62,000 nt of DNA from Gnetum montanum. Its lineage: Eukaryota; Streptophyta; Gnetopsida; Gnetales; Gnetaceae. A model generated the notes under the pieces. That model worked only from the letters and a program-made list of their open reading frames with translations. It did no database searches and was not told where the DNA came from. A program made the position numbers and the translations under genes. Location: NCBI GenBank assembly GCA_015680685.1, contig MNCI01027046.1, forward strand, positions 1,307,638 through 1,369,637. Reading direction: 5' to 3'. This document shows positions 11,480 through 23,476 of the stretch, piece after piece. Position 1 is the stretch's first letter; the number at the start of each line of letters is the position of its first letter.

Positions 11480-12130
11480 AAAGATTATGGTCATCTAGGG
11501 AATTACTTGTTAGTCGAAAACCTTTAAATATGTCTGGTCATTCCTTAACCACACTGGCTACTATCGATGATTCATAGAGAATTTCTCTAAGATCACTAAA
11601 CTGTTGGTGGAGCTGACAAAGAAAGATGATCTATTCGTATGGATCAAGAAACGTGAAAAGACATTCCAACAACTTAAAGAATAGCTTATAGAAACTTCAA
11701 TTCTATGAGCACCAGAATGGTCTTGACCATTTTACATTATGATAGACACATCAAACTATGCCTTGGGAGTTGTGCTCACATAGTTGGATGATCAGAAATG
11801 TCCATACTACATCCACTACATGAGTCAAATCATTGTGGGTGCATAACTAAATGACACCACAATAGAGAAAGAGCTTATGGTTGTGGTGTATGCCTTGGAG
11901 AAATTTAGGCACTATGTGATTGAATATAAGATGTTTGTGCACATAGACCACAGTGCCATTTGCTTCCTCATGAACAAACCAATGATGAGCCCCCATGTCA
12001 TATGATGGCTTATGATCTTACAAGAGTTTGATCTCACAATGGTAGATTAAAAGTCACTTGTCTCAATTATGATGGGATAACAAAGAGGAGAAGAGCTCGC
12101 TTTCTGATTAGTTCCTTGATGAACTCCTAT
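11480..12130 (+). pseudogene. Element C RNase H and connection
   Basis: After RT, the connection domain (SFLNHTGYYRxFIENFSKI, near 11540-11600) and the RNase H region can be followed with frame changes and stops. They include the LGVVLT-type strand near 11765, EKELMVVVYALEKFRHY (11865-11920) and the GTK-like end of RNase H near 12050. It is too degenerate to judge all catalytic residues. Confidence 0.65.
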
Positions 12131-12239
12131 TTGCTAGTGCAATAAATGAACAAGTACCCAATCAACCTCCATGGTACCATAACATCCGCACTTATCTTCT
12201 CACTTAGGAGATGCCACAAGAGTTATACCATAAGAAGAA

Positions 12240-13440
12240 ACAATAGTTTCTTCATTAGGTCAAATGCTTCATGGAGAGCAATGAACACCTTTACAAGGTG
12301 TGCACTGATCGCCTAGTTTGTTGGTATGTTCTTGATGCTGACCAACTATGCGTTCTCCAAGATGCTTATGAGGGTCCTTATAGGGGCCACTATGTTGGGA
12401 GATGCATAACCATTAAGATCCTGATGGCAAGGTATTATTGGCCAACACTCTTCAAGGACATTCACCAATTCATCCACTCTTGTGATCACTATCAATGTGA
12501 TGATGGGATGACTACTCGAATGGAGGGACCTCAATAGTGGATCCAACCACTAGAACCCTTCAACATCTAGGGCATTGATTTCATGGGTTCCATCACACCC
12601 ATGTTGAATGGAAAAGTGTACGTCATAGTCACTGTTGACTATTGTACAAAATGGGCAAAATCAGTAGCCATCACAGACTGTACATCTTCCACTACTACTT
12701 GGTTTGTACAAAAAAATGTTGTAAACAAGTTTGGGATGCCACATGCACTAATTTCTGACAATGGTGCTTATTTTATAAATACCACCTTTCAAAAGCTCAT
12801 ACAATGCTTGGGGGTTGAACATAAATTAACAACATCCTATAACCTCCAAGCCAACAATCAAGCTAAGGTTACTAATAAGGAGATCTCAAAAATCTTAACC
12901 AGAACAATTAGCAAATATAGGAGAGACTAGAGCACAAAACTCAATGATGCCCTTTGGGCTTACTGATCAACATGGACACTCCTTATAGGCTACTGTCCCT
13001 ATGAGCTAGTGTATAGAAGACTTCCAATGCTTGCAATTCAATCTCAGCTCTGTACACTTTTAATAGGTTGTGACCTTGACCTTGACCTTAACCTAGCACA
13101 GAAAGAAAAATTGATCAACCTTAATGTGCTAGATGAGAATAAATTAGTGGCCCTATCCTTGAATGAAGTGCACAAGGCATTTAACAAAAAATGCGATAAC
13201 TTTAATGTTAAGAAAGCAAAATTTCAACTCGAAAATAAGGTTTTCTATTGGAACCCCACACTTGTGCCACAATGAACCAAGTTTCAAATATTGTGGGAAG
13301 GGCCTTATGTCATTTATGAAACCTTTTCTTCTAGGATCATGTTGATCTACAAACCTGAAAGCCCAAACAAAAAGCAATTGGTTGGCATGCAACAAGTAAA
13401 ACCTTTCCATAAGCCCAAGCGAGCCAATGAAAGCAACACC
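12240..13440 (+). pseudogene. Element C integrase
   Basis: The N-terminal HHCC domain is seen at 12360-12510 (HY..GR, then SCDHYQCD). The catalytic core is in the frame 12583-12930: VDYCTKW holds the first aspartate, ALISDNGAYF the second, and NQAKVTNKEISKIL the region of the catalytic glutamate. The C-terminal domain (13180-13420) reads VFYWNPTLVPQ, then GPYVIYETF and KPFHKPKRAN. A stop at 12929 and others break it. There is no chromodomain, as expected for Athila. Confidence 0.85.
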
Positions 13441-13454
13441 TCATCAGATGGATA

Positions 13455-15545
13455 ACCTTATTCAATCTTTTGAATCTCCTTCTTCCAACTTAATCATAGG
13501 GTAGATGGCCATCCATGTTAATCATTAAAGTGGCTCTTCAATTTTTACCCTTTTTTTTTACAATTTTTTGTTTTTGTACTTTTTTTATTTCACACTTTCT
13601 TTATTTTACACTTTTCTTGTTTTTTCCATTTTTATTTTACAAAATAATTAATATGTTTTAACTTTCTTGAATATTTTACAATTTATTTTATATTTTACTT
13701 TATTTTGATATGAGTTTTTCATATTTTTTTTAATAAATTACTTTATTTCCAACAAGACATAGTGATGTTGTAGTTGTTTGCTAATGATGATTTGTACTTA
13801 ATGTTTTTTATTACTAATGTCTAGTTTCTATCTTAGAATTTTGATATTGATGACTAAGACAAAGTTTCTTTTTCATGGAACAGGCAATGAGTCCACATCA
13901 TCCACCCATCCACAATAATCTATGGTGTTCTTGGTTTTGGAAATATGAGATCCCTTTCATTAATGAAATTTTAATGAACTCGTGACCTTGGTAGTTTCCA
14001 AACTTGGGAAGGATTAAATGGATTGATAAGATTGTGACTTCAAGGGGACTCAATGCTCTTTGTACTTTTCTACTCACTTGAGTTCATGAGCATTTTTCAT
14101 GGATTTCTTACTATTCCATGTCAACCAATAACAAGAAGCTAAGTCTTTGCATGATGTGGTTCCCATCCAAAAATCCATAATAACATAAAATTTTAAAAAA
14201 ATAATGGGAATTCAAAGCACATCACTTAGATGAAAATAACAAGCTACAAGCACTAGTTATGAGACTAGAAAGACATGTTACCCATGCTTGAAGATCCTCT
14301 CTAACTAAGGTCCTTTTTTCTTGCTTCTCTATTTTTCTTAAATAAGGAATGGTGATTGATTTGTGGAAGCATTATTGTATCTTGAGGGGGTGCACTAGTC
14401 TTAGAGTATCAATGGAAAGTCACTGAAAGTGGTTGGTTTTGATCTAGACTAAGGATGAACTTTATTGGGTCATTTAACCACAAAATCCATAAATGACTTC
14501 ATGTGAGCATGAGACGGAACTCAATTTCACTTTTCTCATCATCCATTAATGCTTCTTGTTATTCACCTCATTATCGATTTTCATGTCTTGTTCAATGTCT
14601 TAGTTTGATATGTTAAAATTCTTAGGTAGATTCTTCTAGATTAGGTCCTTAACTTTTCATAACCATTAATCAACTATGGGGACCACAACTTCCTTGGTTT
14701 GAGGATATGTAAGAGCAAAAACAGCATGAGCCACTATGGGGAGGATCCACCTGCATATCTCTTTGTTGGGATAGTTAAGCTCTTTATCCTTAGGCATTTT
14801 TGCAATTGAATCATTCCACATTTCCCATTGATTACATTCTACTATGCACTTGTTAATGCATTTTCTCCATAAAATTTTATTCTCCCAATTAAATCTCCAA
14901 TTTTGTGAGTTGATAAGTCCTCTTCAAGCATTTCATTGTGTTCATAGCTTTTCTAGCTCTCCAAGAATCCCAATTTCATGCTTAAACTCGTATTTTTTAA
15001 ATTATTTAAAGTGAAAAATTTATTTCATAAGCTTCATTGATGAGACACCATCAACGAAGGGGACACATAGATGAGACACTATCGATGCAAGAAACAAATC
15101 TTATAAATACGTGGTGATACTTTGAAAATTTTTCACATTTGCTCACAAATGAGGGGGGAGTTTTTGAACTTTTCAAAGCCCAAAATCTTCCAAGAGCCAT
15201 AACTCTCTAATCATTTGTTTGCTTCACTCCATTCTTCAATCGCATAGCTACTGAAGATAAGCTCTTTGTCATGGGGACCACAAACATTAGGTTTCTGATG
15301 AAAATTTTTCTAACTCCCACAAAGATTTAATTAAGAAACCAACATTCAAACATCAATTTATGAAAGTTAAACCCTTCCAACGAGCTCTAATAACCTTATA
15401 AATGAAATAACATTAAAATAATAATAAAATAGTCAATCTACCATGGTCAAAACTTAGCCTAAGTGTAATAGCCCAACGAGATAAGGTACTTAAAGGTTAT
15501 AAGTTACACATTATATGCTAATCCTTGGTTGTGTTGTGACCACAT
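13455..15545 (+). other. Element C spacer between integrase and third reading frame
   Basis: Two kilobases with no reading frame. The same spacer follows integrase in D (31400-33531) and, in part, in F (54060-55350). Landmarks include AGATGGCCATCC (13502) and GGCAATGAGTCCACATCATC (13884); the latter has counterparts near 31798 and 54417. Such conservation of a long non-coding stretch suggests a role in the RNA (packaging, splicing or structure) or shared descent only. It contains T-rich runs, a pyrimidine-rich tract near 14310-14340 and, near its end, the U3-like block listed separately. Confidence 0.6.
15038..15110 (+). promoter_or_regulatory. Internal U3-like repeat with TATA-like box, upstream of the third reading frame of C
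   Basis: Two direct copies of GATGAGACACxATCxA lie at 15039 and 15070, followed by TATAAATA at 15102-15109. GATG/ATCAAC repeats followed by TATAAAT is the arrangement in the U3 of the LTR of this element (18603-18750). The third reading frame starts 437 bp downstream of the TATA-like box. Promoter function is inferred; element D has the equivalent arrangement. Confidence 0.4.
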
Positions 15546-18371
15546 ATGACACCTAAAGAGAAACATGCATAGGAAGGAGAATTGTCCCAACCAAGGGATA
15601 AATAGCCATGAACTAGAAGGGGCCAAGAATAGGCCCATGAGCAAGTAGAAACTGATGTAATAGTGCCTCTTTGGGAGGAGGCTGAAGTGGAGTCTATCCA
15701 ACAAATTCTTGAAGTAGTCACAACAAAATAGTCTCACTGAGATGAGACACCAGAACAAAGACAGATCCTTAAAGTCACCTTGACAAATGCATGCCTCAAA
15801 CATATTGCAAACAAGAAGGTCCAGAAATCTGTGCTCTAAGAGTTGAACTTTTAAGCTTTCTTGAAGTTTGCACCTTCAAAAGTGATAGCCTAATTATAGA
15901 ACTCTCCCAAGTGATCCACAATCACTTCCAACAGGGAGTGGTACATGGGAGAGACATACCTATTCTAGAACAATCAATAAGTTGATTCAATAGTCAAAAT
16001 CAAGGACATTTCAGTGTCCTACTTAGTGAAAGCAATTTTAGAGGCCCTTAGGTTGCCTAAAATTGGGGCCAATCTTGCAAAAATCCCAATGTAGGTAGAT
16101 CTTGATGTTAAAAGGAATAGATGTAGTGGTGTTATGGAGTAGACCGTAAGGAGTTTGGTGTACTCACTATGGTGAAACATGCATATTTCAAGATTACAGC
16201 CTTTTATCTCAATCCAACGATGAGGCCAAGTAAGATCACAGCCTTCTCCACCTATGTGTGTGCCATTCTAAGCAACAAATTCCCTATCTACCTTCCACAT
16301 CTTATCTATCTTGAGATAGAAAAGTGTTTTAAGGAGAAGGAACATGGAAAAAAGGCACTCCCTTTCCTATGCTTCATTAGAAAGTTATGTAAAAGGGAAG
16401 GCATAACACATTACATGAATGACACTGTTTGATGTGCTCCAACTACCTCCTGGGCAGAAATGATGAAGGACAATATGCCTGCCAAAGTTATTCAAGAAGA
16501 GGACCACTGACAAGAACCACCACTCACTCATGAGATAATGTCGGAGACCTACACTACCATTGAGCACATGCATGAACTTTGAGAACAGCTCTTGCAACAG
16601 CAGCACTAACAAAGAGGAACAAGTGATGGCAACCCATATGTGTACTCACTAGTAATGAGCCACCTCAATGAAGTGGCTTGAACCATAAGTCAAATGGAAG
16701 GTGGGGAATAAATTTTCTTATCCTAAAGAATGCAGGTGCTCATAAGGTCAAATCCTAATGCCTGAGAGGTAACAGTATCTCTCTTGCAACCGCAACAATT
16801 CCTAGACATCTCTAGGAATGTTGTTAACTTTTTAGTGTGTCTGGAGGAGGGTGAGGGTAACTATCTTGAAAATGCAGCACCATGAGTAAGAGATAGCAAT
16901 TGAAGTAGTTACTGATAGAGTTTTTGAAGAACTTAATATACCTACGATGTCTATACCAAATATTTATGCACTAAAAGATGTGCAAACATCCATAGGAATT
17001 GTTAGTGGTAGATTCAGTGCAGCTGAGCATGAGGAATTGCTAGATTGACTAGTGGGAATTGGGTAATAAATTCTAGATGTCTTCAATCCTCCAAATATTA
17101 TCACTACAACCTAGTCAAAAATGCTAGAAGCAAGGGGCAAATGCATCATAATGAAGCAAAAACTCCAAATAACCAAAATAGAAAACCAACGCTTGGCTAT
17201 GAAGGTTGCTAAATTAAGAGTTCCTGTTTCTCAACCCAACACTAACATGAGATGAAGCTTTTCAAAAACTTCTAAAGAGACTTAAAGATGTTGAGAACAC
17301 CAAGGATATCATAGTCTTTGACTAGTTCCTAACCAACACCACCATGCATAATATTCAGAAGGACTTGGTTCAAACTCACTATGAGAATGAGATCTTGACT
17401 ATAGAGAATCATCGCCTGTAGAATATTTTGATGCATAAAAGTAGTAGATGGTAGATTTTATCCATCAACAGTAGGAGTAGTTAGCTAGGGTCAACACAGA
17501 ATTGAGGAGATTGGTAGCAAAAAATAAAAACCTCTTCCTCAAGGAAGTCCATGCCCTTCACTAAAAATTTGTAATAGAGAATGAGGCTCTCAAATTTGAG
17601 AGAGTCAAGAACCATTACAGAGATTAGGTTGGTCTACAAAAAGAAATTAATGAGAAACACATCTAGATCATGAAGGCAAAAGTCAATGAGATCTTCCAAT
17701 AGCTCAAGAAAGGAGGTAATGTCTAGTAGCCTAGCTTTGATGGGTTGAATAACTACAATAAGGTAAAATTTTGCATCAAAGAGCTATAGATCAAAGAGAC
17801 GATAGAGTACATGGAGCTTGCCAATCTCCACTATGCAAACTTGGTGATGCTGACTGCCATAAGGCCATGATCCAAATTGAAGAAGCAAGTGGCTAGCTCA
17901 TACTTATTATACAAGGTAGAATTCAAGCACCATAAAGAGACCAAGTAGAAGCTTGAGATTGCAAATGCCAAACTTGAGGTTCTCAACCTAAAGGTCTTTG
18001 ATCAATGAGAAACCACTGAGAACCTAGGCAAAAGAATGAACGATTACCAAGGAATACAAAATGCACTCAAAGTGTTTGACATCGAACACAAATAGTTTGC
18101 TACTTGGTCCATGAATGTGATTAAGCTATTCTCAGTAATGCCTTATCCATGGGATATTCCCATTCCAACACACATTGATGAAGCTATGTAGACTATCAAT
18201 GATTCTCGGAGTAAGGAGGAGAAGATGAAGGCACTGTTGGATGCCTCTCGTCATTTGCTAGAATTTGTAGTTGCTATAGGACAATCAAAGTCACCTCAAC
18301 TACCATGTGTACCTAAAGCAGGAGAAGGTCCTTCAAAGCCTTAGGAGCATCCACCACCTAGGACTGTCTAA
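15546..18371 (+). pseudogene. Element C third reading frame (accessory protein, not envelope-like)
   Basis: From the ATG at 15546 to the stop at 18369-18371 the translation can be aligned with that of D over its whole length (942 codons if no net indel), although stops are frequent. The best preserved block is at 16169-16432: MRPSKITAFSTYVCAILSN, then LPHLIYLEIEKCF and LPFLCFIRKLCKREGI. Its helix pattern (motif L-x-x-x-I-x-x-x-I, then LPFxxxIxxLCxxxGI) resembles the putative plant transposon protein domain (Pfam PF20167-like) found in accessory frames of Athila/Tat elements; this is my inference. It is followed by a long K/E/Q-rich coiled coil (about 17100-17990). The C-terminal block has YPWDIPIPTHIDEA and SRSKEEKMKALLDASRH. 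I see no signal peptide or membrane segment. Confidence 0.7.
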
Positions 18372-18590
18372 TTTTCTTTAACATCTTCACATCATGAAAG
18401 GAATTATGATTGTTGATTCTTATCCTAGTGTTCAATTTTGTTACCATGAATACTAATATTTTGTAATGATCGTAAAACTATACACTTGGGGTACTTATTT
18501 TTTGTTGTATGTTTGTATGTTTGTTTAGTAAGTCAATAATCCCATACCTTCCTAGATTTTGTAAAGAACTCGAGGATGAGTTTTCATTCA

Positions 18591-18602
18591 GTTGTGGGAT
18601 TA
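18591..18602 (+). other. Polypurine tract of element C
   Basis: GTTGTGGGATTA directly precedes the 3' LTR. D and F have TTGTGGGGGTA in the same place. The tract is short and interrupted, weaker than in its sisters. Confidence 0.65.
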
Positions 18603-19465
18603 TGATGAATTGTCATGGTTTGGCCATGTCGATGGGATGCCATCAACACAACCCCATCAATGGGATCTTGTTGACATGATCCCATCAACACAAGGTTTCA
18701 CTTGTTGACATGTATCCATCGACAGGGCATCCTATTTTGCTTATAAATGTGCACCTACCCATTGCATTTATGGCATAAGTTTCATAATTGTAGTAAATCT
18801 CTAACAATGTTTTCACTCAAAAGTTAGAATATTTTCTAAGTGCCTGCAATAGAAGTCAAAGAGTGTATAGATCTTTATTCAAGCACTATTGTACCTAAGC
18901 ACTTCAATATGTGTGATAATAAAATAAGCTTTTTAATCAAACCTTGTAGCACTTGGACTAAATTAATTATTTTCTTTAAGCATTTAATATTTGAGTAATT
19001 TCCTTTAATGTTTTTAAGTAATTAAGTGATTAATTAATATAGATTAAATAGCAAACATAAGTACAACCACTTCAAGCATATGTCTAACGTTTGGTAACCC
19101 AGTAGTGCTATACGAGTTCAGGATGTGTACGACAAGTGGGAATGGATGCTTCTGTTAAGATTAGTTAAGTGTTAGCTAATTACTAGATTAATTTAGCAAT
19201 TAAATTACTTTATTCTTTATTCTTGATTCTTAGGTGACTTAATTCATAAAATAGATAAAATGATAAAAATCATAAACCTCAGTTCCACTTAACCATATCC
19301 TTGAACTTCACAAGTGGAACTGGGAAGACAATGATTGCAATAGTTAGTTTCAGCTCCTAGAACCTAGTGTACTTAGAAAACTAAAGTCTACAAAATTCAA
19401 CTGAATCGCTGAGTGAATGCTAGTAATTTGTATGGTTGGCCATAGGGTATACTCACTGCTCATCA
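18603..19465 (+). repeat. Element C 3' LTR (863 bp)
   Basis: It begins TGATGAATTG just after the polypurine tract and ends GCTCATCA, giving TGATGA/TCATCA inverted ends shared with D and F. U3 is filled with GTTGAC, ATCAAC and CCATC(A/G)AC repeats. TATAAATG is at 18742-18749. U5 keeps the block ending in TATGGTTGG...GTA, also seen in D and F. The 3' flank is ATGTG. Confidence 0.85.
18742..18749 (+). promoter_or_regulatory. TATA box in element C 3' LTR
   Basis: TATAAATG, 139 bp from the LTR start and directly after the U3 repeat block. It is in the same place as the TATA boxes of the D and F LTRs. Confidence 0.6.
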
Positions 19466-19479
19466 ATGTGGTATAAATA

Positions 19480-20300
19480 AAATTGTCTTTTGTCTTCTAC
19501 ATTAGACCACATCTATGTTAAAACCTTATGCTTGACTAGTTGTTGAATATGTTTAGGATTTTGCTACATATCCTTCAAAGAGATATTTCATTTTCTTAAC
19601 CATTGAATCCCTTGAAAATACCAAGCATAGTCTCATGAATGTTCAAGAATTGCTTTAGATAATTTGTCTTGCCTTGAAATATGCAAGCTATGAATGTACA
19701 TAATGAATTGGCACAAGGCTTCTACTTCTAAAGGTAATGAATCACATTTGCATAATAACATTAAGTAAGATGTTTGCATCTTCATCTTTAAGCTATTGAA
19801 AAGAAAATTTTTTTTGCACTCTTTCAATTTCTTTCCAAAGTTTAGCACTCAGTCCATGTCCCCAAATAACATATTCATACAATACAGTAGAATAGATGAA
19901 AGTTTGAAAAATTTATTTTCTGATCTTCCAAGCCCAAAGTCCTAAATACTTGCACTTATTTTTGAAAGCATACAAAGCCTTAAAACCATTTACTATTACA
20001 ATTTCATGATGCAATGAAAATTCCCAAGCTCTATGAAAAAACATGCTTTCATTTTGATGGCCAAGCTAGCCCACGAGGTTTGGTTTTCAACTAACAAGCC
20101 ATTGGTCCATTGCATGCAACACATGTATGGATTTATGAATCAATGCCTTTATCATCCTTAGTAGTTTGGTGATTTATTCAAAATGGATAGTATTTTCTAC
20201 TTCATTTGAATTTATGGTCCTTTGAATAAGAAGATGTGTATGATAGCTTTGCCAAGTGAACCAATGTTAGTTCTTAGTATGGAAGAAATATTTCCGTAGG
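19480..20300 (-). pseudogene. Relic of a non-LTR (LINE-type) reverse transcriptase C-terminal region
   Basis: On the minus strand, from about 20110 to 19630, the translation reads GFKALYAFKNKCKYLGLWAW, then FIYSTVLYEYVIWGHGLSA and LWKEIERVQKKF, with frame changes. It ends in a 71-codon open stretch with DSLPLEVEALCQFIMYIHSL. The succession FxxxxL-Y-x-x-x-[VI]WG, then the I-x-x-[VI]Q-x-x-F helix, then PL-E-x-x-A-L is typical of the region after RT in plant LINE proteins (family knowledge). No endonuclease or RT core is seen nearby, so it is a 5'-truncated or eroded copy. Confidence 0.5.
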
Positions 20301-20435
20301 CTATAAGATTCTTTAATCATTATAGATATACCATGGTTGATCATTTTAGGTAAGGGGTTTCTAGACAAGTTGAAAGTGTTTCCTCATCATTTTTGGAAAG
20401 GGATCATTTTGTGATGGATAGTAGATAGTTCCTTT

Positions 20436-20628
20436 CTTGTCCTTCACTACTTAACTATGAGTTGTTAGCCTAGTGATAAGATACTTGAATTGGAAGTTCT
20501 AGGTCATGGGCTCTATTCCAATGGGTAATGTTTAGTGATATAAAGTTTTAATTAGACTCTATATCTTGGGATGTACCTACGTTTCACTTATTTCATGTTC
20601 CAACTACTCCTTGTCCTTCACTACTTAA
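20436..20628 (+). mobile_element. tRNA-derived SINE copy 1 (body 20455-20609) with 19-bp TSD
   Basis: The body begins near a pol III box A-like TTAGCCTAGTGATAAG and carries a weak box B (TCATGGGCTCTATTCC). It then has the family tail ATTAGACTCTATATCTTGG and TTCATGTTCCAACTAC. It is flanked by perfect 19-bp direct repeats CTTGTCCTTCACTACTTAA at 20436-20454 and 20610-20628, direct proof of retroposition. Five further copies and one fragment occur in the window. Confidence 0.85.
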
Positions 20629-21250
20629 GAAAAGGGTTTCTAGACATGCTAAAAGTGCTTTCACAATCCTCTCATAGTGGAACCTCCATATGGGAGGGTT
20701 AGGGATTTGCTTTCATTTCCTTCTTCTAATAGAAAGAACTAAGTCTTGGCTAGCTTCAATCTTTCATTTTGGTGCATGGGAGGATGGTCTCAATTTTGGA
20801 GGTCTTCATGCCACCTAAAGGATCATTTCTTTAGTTCACTTTTAGAACAATGTGTTGTTTTGACATCTGAGAATCTCCAGCATAGGAGCTATCACGTGGC
20901 CTCATCTTATGTCATTTATCATCACTAATCTAAAGCTTTTAATCATCTTTTTAAGAATTATTCTTTTTGGAAGGATGATAGTGCCTTAATTATAAGATCT
21001 AGAAGAGCCATCAAACCTAGTGTGCAAACTATCTTTTATGGTCAAGGAGATTGTCCAAGAGGACTTGCTTATTTATGGTTTCTCATAAGGATCTTCTTAG
21101 CCTTCTCATTAATGCTTCTAGAGGTCTTCCTCTTTCAATGCATCAAGCTACTAGCACTTTTGCCTCTAATTTTTTGCATCCAAAAGTAACACAATCTATT
21201 AATATGATCACTCTCTACTCCAATTTAATTATCTTACATGCATGATTTCT
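20629..21250. other. Unrecognised stretch interrupted upstream by SINE 1
   Basis: Low-complexity-free sequence with short frames on the plus strand (20746-20928 and 21051-21245), which need two frame changes to join. GTTTCTAGACAxG(T/C)T(A/G)AAAGTG occurs on both sides of SINE 1 (near 20350 and 20638), a short direct repeat. I recognise no domain. It may be an old transposon. Confidence 0.3.
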
Positions 21251-21257
21251 AGCATGT

Positions 21258-21276
21258 AGTTTTTTTTTTTTTTTGT
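21258..21276. repeat. Poly-T run
   Basis: Run of about 17 T. It could be the poly(A) tail of an old minus-strand retroposon lying to its right, but no body can be recognised. Confidence 0.6.
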
Positions 21277-21672
21277 AGATCTTTTTCTCATGTCAATGAT
21301 GAACATTAGAATTATGTCATTAAGTTTCTTGATACTATAAAATGGTCAAGTTTATAAGTAGTCCTTGTTATGAAGTTATTACAACCTCAAAATGGTCAAG
21401 ATATATAGTCCAATTAGAACTTTATAACATAGAACTTACATTTACTATGATGCCTAAAACACTTGCTTAATGTCTATTATATTTTTTACTTTTATTAATA
21501 TAATATTTTTATCATTGTTCATCTTTAAAAAATTCTAATTTTGAGAAATTAGCTTAAGAAGGATGTCAGGCCCCAAAAGGAAATAGTTTAGGACCTAAGA
21601 CCCTTGCAAAAAGTGGATTGTAATTTCCACAAATTTGTTTGTACCTTAATGTATGTCATTCAAGAACTGAAA

Positions 21673-21858
21673 TTACATGCTATAATAATGAGATGTTAGC
21701 CTAGTGGTAAGATACTTGATTTGGAAGCTTCAAATCATGAGTTCAATTTTGATGAGCAATTATGAGTTATATAAACTTTTAATTAGACTATATATCTTGG
21801 GGTGTACCTATGTTTCACTTATCTTGGATTCCAACACCCCTAAACTTACATGCTATAA
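21673..21858 (+). mobile_element. tRNA-derived SINE copy 2 (body 21686-21845) with 13-bp TSD
   Basis: Box A-like TTAGCCTAGTGGTAAGA and box B-like GAGTTCAATTTTGA are followed by the family tail TATATATCTTGGGGTGTACC and TTCCAACACCCC. The perfect direct repeats TTACATGCTATAA are at 21673-21685 and 21846-21858. It is the copy closest to a full-length consensus (160 bp). Confidence 0.85.
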
Positions 21859-21859
21859 G

Positions 21860-22464
21860 TTTTGGAATGAAAACTCCAAGGTCATAAGTTTAATAACAAG
21901 TCATACATATGATTCTTATAAAAGAAAAAAAAAGTTTTCATAAAATAAATTTTGAAACTATTTTATCCCATTGAACCCCAAGTCTTATAAAATGGTGCTT
22001 TTGATAGAGGGCAAGGCTTGATCCTTTTCCTACCTAGGAAGATATCTAAGATATATTTGGTGACCTGCCCCTCCATTCACTATACTACTCTCATAACCTA
22101 TCCTCCTTCTATCCATTACCATAAAATCTCCCCTATAGCTCAATAGCACTGCTTGGTAATAGCTCTTATTCTCTTTATCTAGCTCCAACTCTTTCATGCT
22201 CTATCTAGGTCTTACTCCAACTAGCCACCCTCCAACATTCCTTCCGTTGTCTAGACCTTACCACATCCAACCAATTGATATCTTCATTCTAGAGATGGGG
22301 TTTTTCAAGATTTTTTGCAAGGGGAAAAACTACTATTAATACATCTTGTGTCTTGTTCTATTGGTTATAAACCAGTGTATTTGTGATGTGGATGTACTAT
22401 TACTATTTTTTAATAAAATTTTTAATTTTTTTGGATCTACCATAAGAACTTCCCCTCTACCATC
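21860..22464. other. No gene seen
   Basis: AT-rich sequence with a pyrimidine-rich part (22020-22260). No frame, repeat end or RNA structure is recognised. Confidence 0.5.
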
Positions 22465-22520
22465 CCCACCATAAGAGCTTTCAAATTATGAGTTTTAGCA
22501 CTAGGCTAACACCTCATTGT
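22465..22520 (-). mobile_element. SINE fragment (5' part only)
   Basis: The minus strand reads AATGAGGTGTTAGCCTAGTG and then AATTTGAAAGCTC, matching box A and the following part of the SINE family. Box B and the tail are absent. A 5'-part-only remnant is unusual for SINEs, which normally lose the 5' end. Confidence 0.55.
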
Positions 22521-22767
22521 CATAAGACTTGGAATTGAACTTTTATTCATCTGTTACCTCTTAAGATCCACTACTTCTCACAAGATCCCTCTTAGCAAGA
22601 TGAACATTGAGCCTTTAAGTGATTATCCTTTTATATTTATAATAGAAGTTTATGTCCACCTGTTAGTTTCTTATACTGAAATTATATGTTAATGAACAAT
22701 AAAAAGTGGACATTAAAACATTGGGTTGATGCAATGTATACTGTGTTATTGCATTTAATATCTTTTT

Positions 22768-22792
22768 CTATATATATATATATATATATAAT
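22768..22792. repeat. (TA)n microsatellite
   Basis: About 11 TA units in a row. Shorter TA runs occur at 24060 and 60220. Confidence 0.9.
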
Positions 22793-23476
22793 ATCATTTT
22801 TATTAGCAAGTAGCTAGATTCTTACAATTTTATTTAGAGGAAAAGTCAAGTCTACCTAGAACATATCCCTAAGCTAGTGACATAGCAATTTTGTTACGCG
22901 ATCCCTATAGCAATTAGCAAGTGTATTTGTTTAAGTTAGTTGTCAAATGTTTGTATTCAAATAGCTATGTTTGGAGATGATCATGTTTAACAATAAAAAT
23001 TGATATTAATTCCCTCCCATTTCAACCCTTTGATTTAAAATAAATTTAAATTTTTTAGCAAGTATTTTCCTTTAATTTATTATCATTTATTAACATAATG
23101 TTTACATTTCTCTTTACTATAGTCATGACAAAATAAGCATGTCAATACCTATAGCATTAATCATAATTAGCTTTGTAATTCCAATGGTTAATTAATTTGG
23201 TTTGCCTAGCAATTAGTTAGCATAACTACTTAGCAGTTACTTGTAAATTCATAACATGATAAGATGTTAATGAGGTGAACAATTACTGCCTCTGAATAGA
23301 TAAGACCTTATTTCTTTTTTTAGCAATTCACTATTTTAGCTAAATTTATAATTTTATATTTGAGCATTATTACTTGATAATACATCTCCATCATACTTAA
23401 CCATATATTCTAAGGCTACTATGAGTATAACCAGAAAGGTAATAACTTGCAATCTCATCTAACTAGGCTAGATAAT
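22793..23476. other. No gene seen
   Basis: AT-rich sequence with a few TTAGC-containing short repeats (for example around 22905, 23160-23240) and no recognisable frame. Confidence 0.5.

Larger units (their letters stand above)
8296..19465 (+). mobile_element. Element C: 5'-truncated Athila-like Ty3/gypsy element with a third reading frame
   Basis: Order on the plus strand: gag (partial), protease, RT, RNase H, integrase, 2.1-kb spacer, third reading frame, polypurine tract and 3' LTR. The domain order PR-RT-RH-IN is Ty3/gypsy. The RT motif FMDDF, the linker between protease and RT, and the tRNA-Asp-type binding sites of the sister elements D and F place it with Athila (family knowledge). Alignment with D shows that the 5' LTR, leader and first third of gag are missing. 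The break point at about 8296 lies in an AT-rich patch. The last base of the 3' LTR is 19465, flanked by ATGTG; the matching 5' duplication is lost. Confidence 0.85.

Noticed and set aside
15504-15803. Minus-strand 99-codon frame with hydrophobic stretches
   Set aside because: Antisense to the start of the third reading frame of element C, which aligns with D on the plus strand.
20463-20530. tRNA gene candidate (box A and box B spacing)
   Set aside because: The sequence has no cloverleaf with paired acceptor stem and is repeated with a common 3' tail and target-site duplications, so it is a SINE.
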